A DNA stretch of 64,000 nucleotides from Candidatus Marispirochaeta associata (GCA_001749745.1 JWTM01000549.1:62001-126000); one strand, 5' to 3'. Counted from the first letter of the stretch, positions 7,294 through 16,634 are shown. Program-made: numbers and translations. The notes: generated from the letters alone by a model not told the origin.

Positions 7294-9506
7294 AGCGTGT
7301 TATCGGAGTATATCTGACCGGATTCACTCTTGCGGCAGTCCTGTTGGGGTTTCTCTTACTCCCGCCGGACTTTTCTACCGGATGGACTCTAAACTTGACC
7401 CTTTGGCTTTTGGGCCTGCTCTTATGGAGCTCTCTCTGGGGGGTGCTGTTCTTTTTTCAACGCCGAGGACGATTCGATAAGATCAAAGGATGGTCGCGGG
7501 TAGCCTATTCCTTGCTCCTCTCCTTGGGGCCGCCGCTTTTTATCTACCGCACCTTTGGCGCCGACGGCCCGGTGGCGCTTTTGATCGGCACCGCCCTGGC
7601 GCTGAACCTATTCGCCTATGCCGCCGCCCTGGGATTGGGGTCGCTCTTCTCCGATCTGCTTCGTCGCCTGTTTTATTTGGCGGCGGCGGTATTGATCATT
7701 TCTGGACTGATCATCACCCCCCTCTCGGCCTATCTGGCCTGGTTCGATATTCTACGCGGCAGCGGTACCGGGGGGCTGATACCCTTTGTTTTCAGTATGA
7801 TCTGCGGCTTTTTTAGCGTAGCCTTCGGGACCGCGATTTATAAGCGTTCGGTTTTGCTTCCGACCCTAGGAACGGCGGCGGTTACTCTACTTTTGATGGC
7901 GGTTATCCTGCAGTCGGTCGTGGTCGGGATCGCCGCGCTTTTGGGGGCTGCGGTGGCCCTTAGCCTGCTCTTTCTCGCCTCCTTCTCTTCCGAAAGGAGG
8001 GAGCGGTCGGTTGTTTCGCCCGTAACCGGGCTCATCCTGGCCTTCGCTATTGCGGTCCCTGCGGCGCTAATCACCAACGTCGACGGGAGTCTCTTTATCG
8101 ATCGGCATCTTTCCCCCTGGGTCAAGAATCAAACCAGTACCTTGATGCCGGATTTCCCCTTTCTCTATACCATGCCCGGCTACGGTTTCCGGATGAACGA
8201 GAAACGGCTCGGCGGCCGGCCGGCCCTCTCGGAACGGGCAATCTTCAGGGTAAAGGGACGCCCCGGGGAGACCCTCTACCTGCGGACGCGGATATTCGAC
8301 GCCTATACCGGTCAGGGCTGGGGAATAAGCGAGGGCCTGCTCGAGCAGGTGACGGCCGAGGAGCGCGACTACTTCCGGCGAAGCTCGGCCGACGAGAGAC
8401 TCGAGGTGGAGGTGCTGATCGATTTTACCAACACCCTGCCCCATACCCTCGATACAAGCCATTTCAGAACCGCCGATTCCTATCCGACCCGTTTCTCCAG
8501 CCTCGAGACTGGCTTTGTGCTTGAGGATCCGATCCTGCGGGGGGAGGTATTGCGGATCGAACGGCGCCGCGGCCGAACCGATTCGCCTACTCTGCGTCCC
8601 TATCTGGCTGTCCCCAACTCCCTTCCCGATGAGGTGAGAGATTTGGCGCGTCAGCTCGGGAGCGGGCTCCAGGGCGAACCGGAAAAGGTCCTGTCCAATA
8701 TCGCCACCTACCTGGCGGAGAATGCCTCCTACTCCCTGGATGTGGGTTATGCCGACGCCGAAGTGGACTCCACCTGGGATTTTCTCTTCAACAGCAAGAC
8801 CGGCTACTGCACTAATTTTGCCACCGCGTATGTGATCCTCGCCAGACTCAACGGCATCCCCGCCCGCTATGCCACCGGCTTTCTGGTTTTCATGCCCTTC
8901 GACGACGGCGAAACCTTCGTTACCGGATATGCCTCCCATGCCTGGCCCGAGATCTGGCTGCAGGATCAGGGCTGGAGGGCTCGGGAGGCCACCCCGCCGA
9001 TGAACCCCGAGTTCATGGAGGAGTACTTCTACTTCGGCGCCTACGGCTCCGAAATGAGCGGTTCAACCAGCCGCCAGTTGGAAGGGATGCTGGGCGACCG
9101 CGCGCCGGCGCCGGCGGAAACGGAAGTCCAGAGCGAAGAGGCCCCGCGCATCGCTTTTCTGCTGCCGGCTATAGTCGGTCTGATCCTGGCGCTTGTTCTT
9201 CTGCTGGGGAAGAAGCGAATGCTGCGCCTGGTTCCCACCGGTGATCCCCGGCTGCGCGCCGAGCGCCGTCTGCAAAGGATTGTCAGACTGACCCGGGAAC
9301 CGGGCATCCCCGGCCCGGAAGCGGCCGGCTGGCAACGCTGGAGTCGCGAGACCGCTCGCAGACGAACGGGAGAGGAGGCCGAACTCATTCTGGGCAGCGC
9401 CGAGATTGCCCTGCGGGGATTCTTTGGACCAACCCCGCCAGAACGGGAGGATATCATTTTTCTGGATCGGGCGAAGAAGGAACTGCGCCGCAAGCGAGGA
9501 GCTTAA
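7290..9506 (+). CDS. Transglutaminase-like membrane protein, cassette B
   Basis: A 738-residue protein with about seven to eight membrane segments in residues 1-262, then an extracytoplasmic region with a transglutaminase core. The catalytic Cys507 is in GYCTNFA and His550 in YASHAWPEIW. At the third triad position, usually Asp in a D-x-TP motif, there is Glu566 (REATPP). One more membrane helix (about 620-640) precedes a cytoplasmic tail. The layout matches the DUF3488/transglutaminase/DUF4129 type that accompanies MoxR and DUF58. It may cross-link or cleave peptides outside the membrane; the substrate is unknown. Its stop overlaps that of the convergent hypothetical gene (TTAA). Confidence 0.88.
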   Translation: MKRVIGVYLTGFTLAAVLLGFLLLPPDFSTGWTLNLTLWLLGLLLWSSLWGVLFFFQRRGRFDKIKGWSRVAYSLLLSLGPPLFIYRTFGADGPVALLIGTALALNLFAYAAALGLGSLFSDLLRRLFYLAAAVLIISGLIITPLSAYLAWFDILRGSGTGGLIPFVFSMICGFFSVAFGTAIYKRSVLLPTLGTAAVTLLLMAVILQSVVVGIAALLGAAVALSLLFLASFSSERRERSVVSPVTGLILAFAIAVPAALITNVDGSLFIDRHLSPWVKNQTSTLMPDFPFLYTMPGYGFRMNEKRLGGRPALSERAIFRVKGRPGETLYLRTRIFDAYTGQGWGISEGLLEQVTAEERDYFRRSSADERLEVEVLIDFTNTLPHTLDTSHFRTADSYPTRFSSLETGFVLEDPILRGEVLRIERRRGRTDSPTLRPYLAVPNSLPDEVRDLARQLGSGLQGEPEKVLSNIATYLAENASYSLDVGYADAEVDSTWDFLFNSKTGYCTNFATAYVILARLNGIPARYATGFLVFMPFDDGETFVTGYASHAWPEIWLQDQGWRAREATPPMNPEFMEEYFYFGAYGSEMSGSTSRQLEGMLGDRAPAPAETEVQSEEAPRIAFLLPAIVGLILALVLLLGKKRMLRLVPTGDPRLRAERRLQRIVRLTREPGIPGPEAAGWQRWSRETARRRTGEEAELILGSAEIALRGFFGPTPPEREDIIFLDRAKKELRRKRGA

Positions 9507-10087
9507 CTGAGTTTTTTGAGGCGTTTGATGAAGAACATCGTATCCTCTTCAATCAAGCGTTTCAGTTTTTCAAAATCTTCTTTCGATTCCGTATCCGCCC
9601 CGGAAAAGACCAAGGTGTTTTGACGCCATCGAAACCAGAGGTAATGTTTCTGGACGATATTTCTGATATTGGCCCCGGCCAGACGGCGTTCAAGGAAACC
9701 GTCCAGTTCGATATGGTTCTCCGCCCCGCTTAGGTAATAGAGGTTGTCCCGGGCGATGAAGAGTACCAAGCGCTTGAAGCCTTCGGCAATGGCATCATCG
9801 TGACGGAATCCCTCCAGTTTTATCTGGTACGCACCCAGCTTAATATCGTAGCCGATGCTGCGCAGGGTCGCGCGAAACTGAATCAGCTCTTTACGAACCT
9901 CGTCGATCACCTTCGGGTCGTTGCGGGTGCTTTCCAAACGACGCCGCCAGTTACGAAGCTGATTCTCATAGCGGGCGAAGGATTTGGTGGAGGAGAGGAA
10001 GATGGTCGTATCCGAAAGGAGACGCCAGGCGGATGCGAAGCGTTCGGCCAGGGTGTTGACCACTCTATCTACTTTTCTGCTTGCCAT
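9503..10087 (-). CDS. Hypothetical protein (194 aa), charged and helical
   Basis: The family is not recognised. The protein is basic, soluble-looking and predicted mostly helical, with no signal peptide, membrane segment or cysteine motif. The N-terminus starts with MASRKVDRVV, and arginine-rich helices follow (residues 38-75). The C-terminal half contains FRWRQNTLVFSGAD, which may be a small beta unit. It lies alone between the cassette B operon and a divergent phosphoesterase gene 30 nt away, and shares its last bases with the transglutaminase stop. Reading-frame integrity and codon use match the neighbours, so it is likely real. Confidence 0.7.
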   Translation of the reverse strand: MASRKVDRVVNTLAERFASAWRLLSDTTIFLSSTKSFARYENQLRNWRRRLESTRNDPKVIDEVRKELIQFRATLRSIGYDIKLGAYQIKLEGFRHDDAIAEGFKRLVLFIARDNLYYLSGAENHIELDGFLERRLAGANIRNIVQKHYLWFRWRQNTLVFSGADTESKEDFEKLKRLIEEDTMFFIKRLKKLS

Positions 10088-10116
10088 GATTATCCCTCTC
10101 TGAACATAGTATACAC

Positions 10117-10845
10117 ATGCGTTACCTCATAATGTCGGATATCCATGCAAATTTTTTCGCCATGGAGGCGGTTTTAGCGAATTCAAAGGGGAAATGGGAC
10201 CAGCTTATCTGCCTGGGCGATACCGTCGGTTACGGACCTCATCCTAATCAGTGTGTGAACCGGTTGGCCGACTTAGGAGCGATCTGCATTCCCGGCAATC
10301 ATGATTGGGCGGCCCTCGGGCGGCTTCCGCTCGAATACTTCAATCCTCATGCCAGGGAAGCCCTGGAGTGGACCCGTCCGAGACTAAATTCCGATACCCG
10401 CGAGTTTCTCTCTAAACTGAAGCCGGTCCTGTATCTCGAGGAGCTCTCCCTCTTCCACGGAGCTTTGACCGGTCCGATAACCGACTATATTCTGAATAGG
10501 GACGACGCCGTCGAGAACTTCAGACTGCTCGAGACCTCCATCGGTCTTTTCGGGCACAGTCATCACCGTTTTTGTTTTAGCCAAAGTGCCGACGGACAAG
10601 CAGTTATGCATCCCATATCGCCTAAGCAGAAGCTCGATCTTCGCAAGCGGCGCTATTTGCTGAATCCGGGCAGCACGGGGCAACCGCGGGAGGGAGATCC
10701 CCGGGCGAGCTACGGGATCTTGAATACTCGGCGGGGCATCTGGCAGTTCAGAAAATGCGCCTATCCCGTCGAAGCGGTACAGAGGGAGATGCGCCGCTAC
10801 GGTCTGCCTGAGTTCCTGATTCAGCGCTTAGCCGAGGGCCGTTGA
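10117..10845 (+). CDS. Calcineurin-like metallophosphoesterase
   Basis: A 242-residue metallophosphoesterase with all the metal-binding motifs in order: SDIHAN (residues 7-12), GDTVGYGP, GNHDW, an FHGAL segment and GHSHHRF. The arrangement fits the YfcE/diadenosine-tetraphosphatase-like group that binds two metal ions and hydrolyses phosphodiesters or nucleotides. The actual substrate cannot be read from sequence. It is cytoplasmic, with no signal peptide. It is divergent from the hypothetical gene upstream and separated by a promoter-sized gap from the peptide-transporter operon. Confidence 0.88.
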   Translation: MRYLIMSDIHANFFAMEAVLANSKGKWDQLICLGDTVGYGPHPNQCVNRLADLGAICIPGNHDWAALGRLPLEYFNPHAREALEWTRPRLNSDTREFLSKLKPVLYLEELSLFHGALTGPITDYILNRDDAVENFRLLETSIGLFGHSHHRFCFSQSADGQAVMHPISPKQKLDLRKRRYLLNPGSTGQPREGDPRASYGILNTRRGIWQFRKCAYPVEAVQREMRRYGLPEFLIQRLAEGR

Positions 10846-10903
10846 GGGGCGTTTAAGATTGTCTAATTTTATCGATTGATCTTTATCGATTTCTCTATCT
10901 CCC

Positions 10904-10931
10904 TTGACTTTTCATGGTAAAATGTTAAAGT
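10904..10931 (+). promoter_or_regulatory. Candidate sigma-70 promoter of the peptide importer operon
   Basis: TTGACT at 10904-10909 and TAAAGT at 10926-10931 are separated by 16 nt in an AT-rich stretch about 70 nt before the binding-protein start. The spacing and composition suit a housekeeping promoter. Confidence 0.45.
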
Positions 10932-10999
10932 TTTCGAATGCTATTTGTAAAAGGTATGGTTCATACCCAAATATCTCTATGTAAAAGAGGAGTACTTTG

Positions 11000-12601
11000 A
11001 TGAAGCGAAGTCTTACCCTTCTCACCCTCGCCCTCGTTCTTTTGATGGCAGCCCCGATGGCGTTTGCCGGCGGTGCACAGGAGGAAGCCGCTGCTGCCGA
11101 CGGAAAAATGGGCGGCACCCTGGTTTTCGCCCGCTCCGGTGATTCCGTCGGACTTGATCCGGCCCGGGAAACCGACGGCGAATCCTTCTACGGCGCTACC
11201 GCAGTTTTCGACACCCTGGTTGAGTTCGTCCCCGGCGAAACTCAGATTCGTCCCGCCCTGGCCGAGAGCTGGGAGTTTGCCGATGACAATCTTTCGGTAA
11301 CCTTCAAGCTGCGCGAAGGCGTTAAGTTCCACGACGGCACCGACTTTACCGCCGATGCGGTCGTCTTCTCCTTCGAGCGTCAGCTCAAAGAAGATCACCC
11401 CTACTACGACCTGGGACCCTGGAAATACTGGGGCTACATGGATATGAGTAACATCATCGACGAGATCGTGGCCGTGGACGACTACACCGTTCGCTTCGAC
11501 CTGCAGAAGCCCGAAGCGCCCTTTCTCTCTAACCTGGCCATGGATTTCGCCGCCATCGTCTCTCCCGATGCGGTCATGGAACTGGGCGAGGATTTCAAGA
11601 ACAATCCCGTCGGAACCGGCCCCTTTAAGTTTGTCGAGTGGCGTAAGGATGATGCGATCATCTTCGAGCGCAACGAGGAGTACTGGGCGGACGACGTCTA
11701 CCTGGATCGCCTGATCCTGAAGGTCATTCCCGATGCAACCGCTCGTTGGCTGGCCCTGCAGAAGGGCGAGGTCGACGTAATCGACTTCCCCTCGGTTGAG
11801 GATCTGGAAGCGATGAAGGCCGACCCCAACGTAAACGTTATGCAGCAGGAAGGTATGAATGTCGGTTACCTGGCCTTCAATACCACCAAGGAACCCTTCG
11901 ACGACGTACGCGTCCGAAAGGCTCTGAACTATGCTGTTAACAAGGAAGAGATCATCGAGGCTGTATACGGTTCAGCCGGTACTCCCGCCAAGAATCCTCT
12001 GCCCCCGGGGGTTTGGTCTTACAACGACGCAATCGAGGATTATCCCTACGATCCCGAGATGGCTAAGGAACTCCTGGCCGAAGCAGGCTACCCGGATGGG
12101 TTCTCCTCCGAGCTGTGGGCCATGCCCGTCGCCCGGCCCTACAACCCCAACGCCCGGAAGATCGCCGAGATCCTGCAGGCCCAGTATGCAGACATCGGCG
12201 TAGAGACCGACATCGTCTCCTACGAGTGGGGTACCTACCTCGACAAGACCGACAACCTCGAGCACGACATGGCTATGCTCGGATGGACCGGCGACAATGG
12301 CGACCCCGACAACTTCCTGTGGGTTCTGCTCTCCGCTCCCGCGGCCGAGCCTCCCGCCGGTAACATCGCTGGTTGGAAAGATCAGGATTTCACCGCTCTG
12401 ATCAAGGAAGCCAAAGAGACTATGGATCAGGGACGCCGGACCGAGCTCTACGAAGAGGCGCAGGTTATCTTCAAAGAAGAGGCTCCCTGGCTGACTATTG
12501 CTCACTCCGTCGTCTCCGTACCGATGAAGTCCTCCGTTCAGGGCTTCCACATCTATCCCACCGGAAAGCGCGTTTTCCGCGGGGTTTGGATTGAAGACTA
12601 A
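11000..12601 (+). CDS. Peptide ABC transporter substrate-binding protein (family 5)
   Basis: A 533-residue extracytoplasmic solute-binding protein of the OppA/DppA type. A signal peptide spans residues 1-22, with cleavage expected near AFA-GG. No lipobox Cys is visible, so periplasmic export rather than lipid anchoring is likely. Family features include GGTLVFA at the mature start, LREGVKFHDG, and NPVGTGPFKF. The ATG at 11000 follows GAGGAG with good spacing. It is the first gene of a five-gene importer operon and delivers short peptides (or another SBP_bac_5 ligand such as nickel or a sugar) to the permeases. The ligand is not deducible. Confidence 0.92.
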   Translation: MKRSLTLLTLALVLLMAAPMAFAGGAQEEAAAADGKMGGTLVFARSGDSVGLDPARETDGESFYGATAVFDTLVEFVPGETQIRPALAESWEFADDNLSVTFKLREGVKFHDGTDFTADAVVFSFERQLKEDHPYYDLGPWKYWGYMDMSNIIDEIVAVDDYTVRFDLQKPEAPFLSNLAMDFAAIVSPDAVMELGEDFKNNPVGTGPFKFVEWRKDDAIIFERNEEYWADDVYLDRLILKVIPDATARWLALQKGEVDVIDFPSVEDLEAMKADPNVNVMQQEGMNVGYLAFNTTKEPFDDVRVRKALNYAVNKEEIIEAVYGSAGTPAKNPLPPGVWSYNDAIEDYPYDPEMAKELLAEAGYPDGFSSELWAMPVARPYNPNARKIAEILQAQYADIGVETDIVSYEWGTYLDKTDNLEHDMAMLGWTGDNGDPDNFLWVLLSAPAAEPPAGNIAGWKDQDFTALIKEAKETMDQGRRTELYEEAQVIFKEEAPWLTIAHSVVSVPMKSSVQGFHIYPTGKRVFRGVWIED

Positions 12602-12647
12602 GCTCACCTAGAGCTTAGCTTTCATATCTATCACAGTTTGCATCTAA

Positions 12648-12690
12648 CGCGGGCGTCCTCATAATCTGAGGGCGCCCGTATCCTTTTCTA
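12648..12690 (+). terminator. Intra-operon hairpin after the binding-protein gene
   Basis: Arms at 12648-12660 and 12668-12679 (GCGGGCGTCCTC against GAGGGCGCCCGT, two mismatched pairs) enclose a 7-nt loop and are followed by TATCCTTTTCT. This is a leaky terminator or 3'-protecting stem, of the kind that lets the binding protein be made in excess over the permeases. Confidence 0.6.
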
Positions 12691-12707
12691 ACGGGAACTG
12701 AACTTAT

Positions 12708-13724
12708 ATGGGTAAATACATTCTCAAACGCCTGGGATTACTGATTCCGACCCTGCTGGGGGTCATCACCCTGGTCTTTTTTATGATCGCCCTCTCACCC
12801 GGCGATCCGGCACGGGTCATGCTCGGTGAGCGAGCGACAGCAGAGCAGTTGACACAGCTGCGGGCCGAAATGGGCCTGGACCGGCCGCTCTATCAGCAAT
12901 ATTTCTCCTACCTCGGGCGGATCGTACAGTTTGATCTCGGCAAGTCGATTACCACCGGCAGACCGGTGGTGGAGGAGGTCCGGGAACTTTTCCCGGCCAC
13001 CATGGAACTCGCCTTCTTTGCGATGATATTCGCCTCGGTCATGGGGATCTTAATCGGGGTAATATCGGCCACCAGGCGGAATACCGCCATCGACTATGTA
13101 TCGATGGTTGGAGCCCTCTTCGGGGTTTCCATGCCGGTCTTCTGGCTCGGTCTGGTCTTGATTATGATTTTCTCGGTCTTCTTCGATCTTTTGCCGACCG
13201 GCGGACGGATGAATATCCGGCTCTACATGGAGACCTTTACCAATTTCTACATCATTGACTCGATCATCATGCTCTTCAAAACCGGTGATGCCGGCTATCT
13301 CGGGTCGGCCATCAAGCACCTGATTCTGCCCTCTATCGCCCTGGGGACTATTCCGCTGGCCATTATCGCCCGGACTACCCGCAGCTCGATGCTGGAGGTA
13401 TTGAAGCAGGATTATGTGAAGACCGCCCGGGCGGCGGGTATTCCCGAACGGAAGGTAGTCTACCGCTACGCCTTGAAAAACGCCCTGCTGCCGATCATCA
13501 CCGTTATCGGTATTCAATTCGGTCTGCTCCTCTCCGGAGCCATCCTGACCGAGACCATTTTCGCCTGGCCCGGCATCGGGAAATGGATCTACCACTCTAT
13601 CTCCGCCCGGGATTATCCGGCCGTTCAGGGGGGGATCATCGTGATCTCCACGGTGTTCGTGCTGATCAACCTGCTGGTGGATATTCTCTACTCGGTAGTC
13701 AATCCTAAAGTACGCTTGAAGTAG
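12708..13724 (+). CDS. Peptide ABC transporter permease (DppB/OppB type)
   Basis: A 338-residue inner-membrane permease with six membrane segments. The N-terminal signature of the family is clear (MGKYILKRLGLLIPTLLG...), and the EAA-loop region that docks the ATPases is seen around residues 225-260 (DYVKTARAAGIPE). It forms a heterodimeric channel with the next gene product. It follows the intra-operon hairpin and lies 10 nt before the second permease. The start ATG has only a weak purine-rich stretch upstream. Confidence 0.93.
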   Translation: MGKYILKRLGLLIPTLLGVITLVFFMIALSPGDPARVMLGERATAEQLTQLRAEMGLDRPLYQQYFSYLGRIVQFDLGKSITTGRPVVEEVRELFPATMELAFFAMIFASVMGILIGVISATRRNTAIDYVSMVGALFGVSMPVFWLGLVLIMIFSVFFDLLPTGGRMNIRLYMETFTNFYIIDSIIMLFKTGDAGYLGSAIKHLILPSIALGTIPLAIIARTTRSSMLEVLKQDYVKTARAAGIPERKVVYRYALKNALLPIITVIGIQFGLLLSGAILTETIFAWPGIGKWIYHSISARDYPAVQGGIIVISTVFVLINLLVDILYSVVNPKVRLK

Positions 13725-13734
13725 GTAAGCATCG

Positions 13735-14625
13735 ATGAGTGATACAGTTTCATCCACAGCCAATATACAGGAAGTAAAGGATCCGACTCCCTTTCAGGAA
13801 GCGGTTCATAATCTGCGGCAAAACCGCGCCGCCGTTGCGGGGCTGGTGATTATCGCAATCTTCCTTATCGTAGGACTATTTGCGCCGGTGATTGCGCCGC
13901 ACGATCCCTTCGAACAGACCATATCCGACCGCAAGCTGCCCCCCTTTAGCTCCGGCTATCTTCTGGGTACCGACGACCTCGGCCGGGATATGCTGAGCCG
14001 GCTCATCTACGGCGCCCGGATCTCGATGGTTATCGGCGTCGTTTCGGTGGGTATCGCCATGGCCTTCGGCCTCTTGATCGGCGTTACCGCCGGCTACATC
14101 GGCGGCGTCTACGACAAGATCGTGATGCGCCTGATCGACATAATGCTCGCCTTTCCCTACATTCTCTTGACGATCGTTATCGTGGCGGTGCTCGGACCCA
14201 ACCTGTTGAATGCGATGATCGCCATCGGCATCAGTCAGGTTCCGCGCTACGCCCGGCTGGTCCGCGCCTCGGTGCTGGCCGAGAAAGAGAACGACTACGT
14301 GACTGCCGAACGCTCACTGGGTGCTTCTCCCGTGTCCCTGATGTTTATCTCGATTCTGCCCAACTGTCTGGCGCCGGTTTCGGTGCAGGCTACCTTAGGG
14401 GTAGGCGAGGCGATCTTGAGTTCGGCGGCCCTCTCCTTTCTTGGACTCGGCGCACAGCCGCCGACGCCTGAGTGGGGCCTGATGATCGCGAGCTCGCGGG
14501 AGTTTATCACCAACGCCTGGTGGATCGTCACCTTTCCCGGTCTGGCCACCCTCTTGGCGGTGCTGGGATTCAACCTCTTCGGCGATGGTCTCCGGGATAT
14601 CCTCGACCCGAAACTCCGGGATTAG
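13735..14625 (+). CDS. Peptide ABC transporter permease (DppC/OppC type)
   Basis: A 296-residue second permease with an N-terminal cytoplasmic tail, six membrane segments and the LGTDDLGRDMLSR motif typical of the DppC group. The EAA loop (NDYVTAERSLGASP) and SFLGLGAQPP complete the family pattern. It pairs with the upstream permease in the membrane and is followed 12 nt later by the first ATPase. The frame is complete. Confidence 0.93.
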   Translation: MSDTVSSTANIQEVKDPTPFQEAVHNLRQNRAAVAGLVIIAIFLIVGLFAPVIAPHDPFEQTISDRKLPPFSSGYLLGTDDLGRDMLSRLIYGARISMVIGVVSVGIAMAFGLLIGVTAGYIGGVYDKIVMRLIDIMLAFPYILLTIVIVAVLGPNLLNAMIAIGISQVPRYARLVRASVLAEKENDYVTAERSLGASPVSLMFISILPNCLAPVSVQATLGVGEAILSSAALSFLGLGAQPPTPEWGLMIASSREFITNAWWIVTFPGLATLLAVLGFNLFGDGLRDILDPKLRD

Positions 14626-14637
14626 GGAAGATACACG

Positions 14638-15663
14638 ATGACAACAGAAAAGGAAACTATGACGCAAACAGATGCGATGATTGCCATAAAGAACCTGTCG
14701 GTCAATTTCTACGTCCAGCGGGGCGTGGTGAAGGCCGTCCGGGATCTCTCCTTCTCTATCAAGAAGGGGCAGACCCTGGCCCTGGTTGGGGAGTCGGGCT
14801 GCGGTAAGTCGGTTACCGCCCACTCGATCAATCAGCTGGTGCCGATGCCTCCCGGGAAGATAGAATCCGGGGAGATCCTCTTTCAAGGGCGGGATCTCTT
14901 GACCTTGAGCGAGAAGGAGATGCAGCAGGTCCGGGGCGAGCGAATCTCGATGATCTTTCAGGAGCCCATGACCAGCCTCAATCCGGTCTTTACCGTGGGC
15001 AGGCAGATCGCCGATGTTTTTCTGACCCACCACGATATCAGCGAAAAGGAGGCCTGGAAGCGGGCGGTGGATCTCCTCAATCTGGTAAAGATTCCGAGCC
15101 CCGAGAAGCGGGCCGAGAGCTACCCCCATCAGCTCTCCGGCGGGATGCGCCAGCGGGCGATGATCGCCATGGCCCTGGCCAGCCCCGAACCGGGGCTGAT
15201 GATCGCCGACGAACCGACCACCGCCCTGGACGTGACCATTCAGGCGCAGATCCTGGAGCTGATGGTCTCCCTTCAGGAGCGGATAGGCATGTCCCTGCTC
15301 CTGATAACCCACGACATGGGAGTTGTGGCCGAGACGGCCGATCATGTGGTCGTGATGTACGCCGGACGAAAGGTGGAGGAGGCCGACGTCTACTCCCTCT
15401 TCCGGGAACCGAGCCATCCCTACACCTTGGGCCTTCTCAACTCCCTCCCGTCGAATGAGAAGTACCGCGGGGCCGATCGTCTCGAGGCGATTCCGGGTAC
15501 GGTGCCCGATCTCCTCTCCCTCGGCGACGGCTGCCCCTTTATGAACCGCTGTAAGTTCGCCACTGATGTGTGCGGGCAAGGATTTCCCGAGGAGAGCCGC
15601 ATCGACGAGAACCATTCGGCCTGGTGTCACAACCTGGCCGCCGTGAAAGGAGCATCTAAGTGA
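14638..15663 (+). CDS. Peptide ABC transporter ATPase (DppD/OppD type)
   Basis: A 341-residue ATPase with Walker A GESGCGKSVT, Q-loop FQEPMTSLNP, signature LSGGMRQRAMIA and Walker B LMIADEPTTALD. The C-terminal oligopeptide/dipeptide extension has CPFMNRCKFATDVC, whose cysteines in this family bind an iron-sulfur cluster or stabilise the domain. An alternative ATG at 14659 would drop seven residues. It overlaps the next gene by 4 nt (GTGA), so the two ATPases are translated together and form the nucleotide-binding heterodimer. Confidence 0.94.
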   Translation: MTTEKETMTQTDAMIAIKNLSVNFYVQRGVVKAVRDLSFSIKKGQTLALVGESGCGKSVTAHSINQLVPMPPGKIESGEILFQGRDLLTLSEKEMQQVRGERISMIFQEPMTSLNPVFTVGRQIADVFLTHHDISEKEAWKRAVDLLNLVKIPSPEKRAESYPHQLSGGMRQRAMIAMALASPEPGLMIADEPTTALDVTIQAQILELMVSLQERIGMSLLLITHDMGVVAETADHVVVMYAGRKVEEADVYSLFREPSHPYTLGLLNSLPSNEKYRGADRLEAIPGTVPDLLSLGDGCPFMNRCKFATDVCGQGFPEESRIDENHSAWCHNLAAVKGASK

Positions 15664-16634
15664 GTTCTTCCGACATCGTTATGAGCGCTAAGGAGCTCCA
15701 TACCGTATTCGAAGTCAAGAGCCAGCATCAGGAGAAGGCCCTGCTCAGGGCGGTGAACGACGTTAGTCTCGAGATTCGCGAAGGCGAGATTCTGGGGGTG
15801 GTAGGGGAGTCCGGCTGCGGTAAATCAACCCTGGGACGTACTATCCTGCGCCTGGAGGAGAAGCACGCCGGCGATGTGCGCTACCGCGGTACCGATATCT
15901 ATGCCCTTCATCAGAAGGAGCTCAAGGACTACCGCCGCAAGATGCAGATGATCTTCCAGGATCCATCATCATCCCTCAATCCCCGGAAAAAGGTGATCTC
16001 TCTTCTTTCTCAGCCCTACAAGATTCATAAAATCGGGGATAAGGCGGAGATTCAGGAACGGGTCGAGGCGCTGATGAGCGAAGTGGGCTTAAATCCCCGC
16101 TATCAGCGACGCTTTCCCCACCAGTTCTCCGGAGGACAGCGGCAGCGGATCGGGATTGCCCGGGCCTTGGCCCTCAATCCGGAGTTTATCGTTTGCGATG
16201 AGGCGGTCAGTGCGCTGGATGTCTCAGTCCAGGCCCAGATTCTCAATCTGCTTCTCGATCTGCAGCAGAAGCACAGCCTTACCTATATGTTCATCTCCCA
16301 TGACCTCTCGGTCGTCGAGTTTATCGCCTCCAGGATTATGGTGATGTATCTGGGCAAGGTGGTGGAACTGGCGGATAAGGCGGAGCTGATGAAGAATCCG
16401 CTGCATCCCTATACGAAAGCCCTCTTTTCGGCCTACCCGGTCAATGATCCGGCAAAACGGGGGGAACGCAAGCGGGTCGTGATGGGGGACGTTCCCTCGC
16501 CGATCAATCCCCCCTCGGGCTGTCATTTTCATCCCCGCTGTCCTTTCAAGATGGACATCTGTACCCGGGAGTACCCCAAAACAATCGAGGCCGCTCCCGG
16601 CCATACGGTCGCCTGTCACCTCTTTAACAAGTAA
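15660..16634 (+). CDS. Peptide ABC transporter ATPase (DppF/OppF type)
   Basis: A 324-residue ATPase starting at GTG inside the previous stop. It has Walker A GESGCGKSTLG, Q-loop FQDPSSSLNPR, signature FSGGQRQRIGIARAL and Walker B FIVCDEAVSALD, with Ala in place of the more usual Pro or Thr after the catalytic Glu. The C-terminal HPRCPFKMDIC motif is the oligopeptide-transporter tail. It is the last gene of the importer operon and is followed by a strong hairpin. Confidence 0.94.
   Translation: MSSSDIVMSAKELHTVFEVKSQHQEKALLRAVNDVSLEIREGEILGVVGESGCGKSTLGRTILRLEEKHAGDVRYRGTDIYALHQKELKDYRRKMQMIFQDPSSSLNPRKKVISLLSQPYKIHKIGDKAEIQERVEALMSEVGLNPRYQRRFPHQFSGGQRQRIGIARALALNPEFIVCDEAVSALDVSVQAQILNLLLDLQQKHSLTYMFISHDLSVVEFIASRIMVMYLGKVVELADKAELMKNPLHPYTKALFSAYPVNDPAKRGERKRVVMGDVPSPINPPSGCHFHPRCPFKMDICTREYPKTIEAAPGHTVACHLFNK

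Noticed and set aside
14395..15630. Long open frame (411 codons) antisense to the peptide-importer ATPase gene
   Set aside because: It mirrors a well-supported gene on the other strand, its translation is low-complexity in His, Gly and Arg, and no ribosome site or family motif is seen. Similar shadow frames occur opposite the transglutaminase (8067-8939) and AOR (45671-46693).
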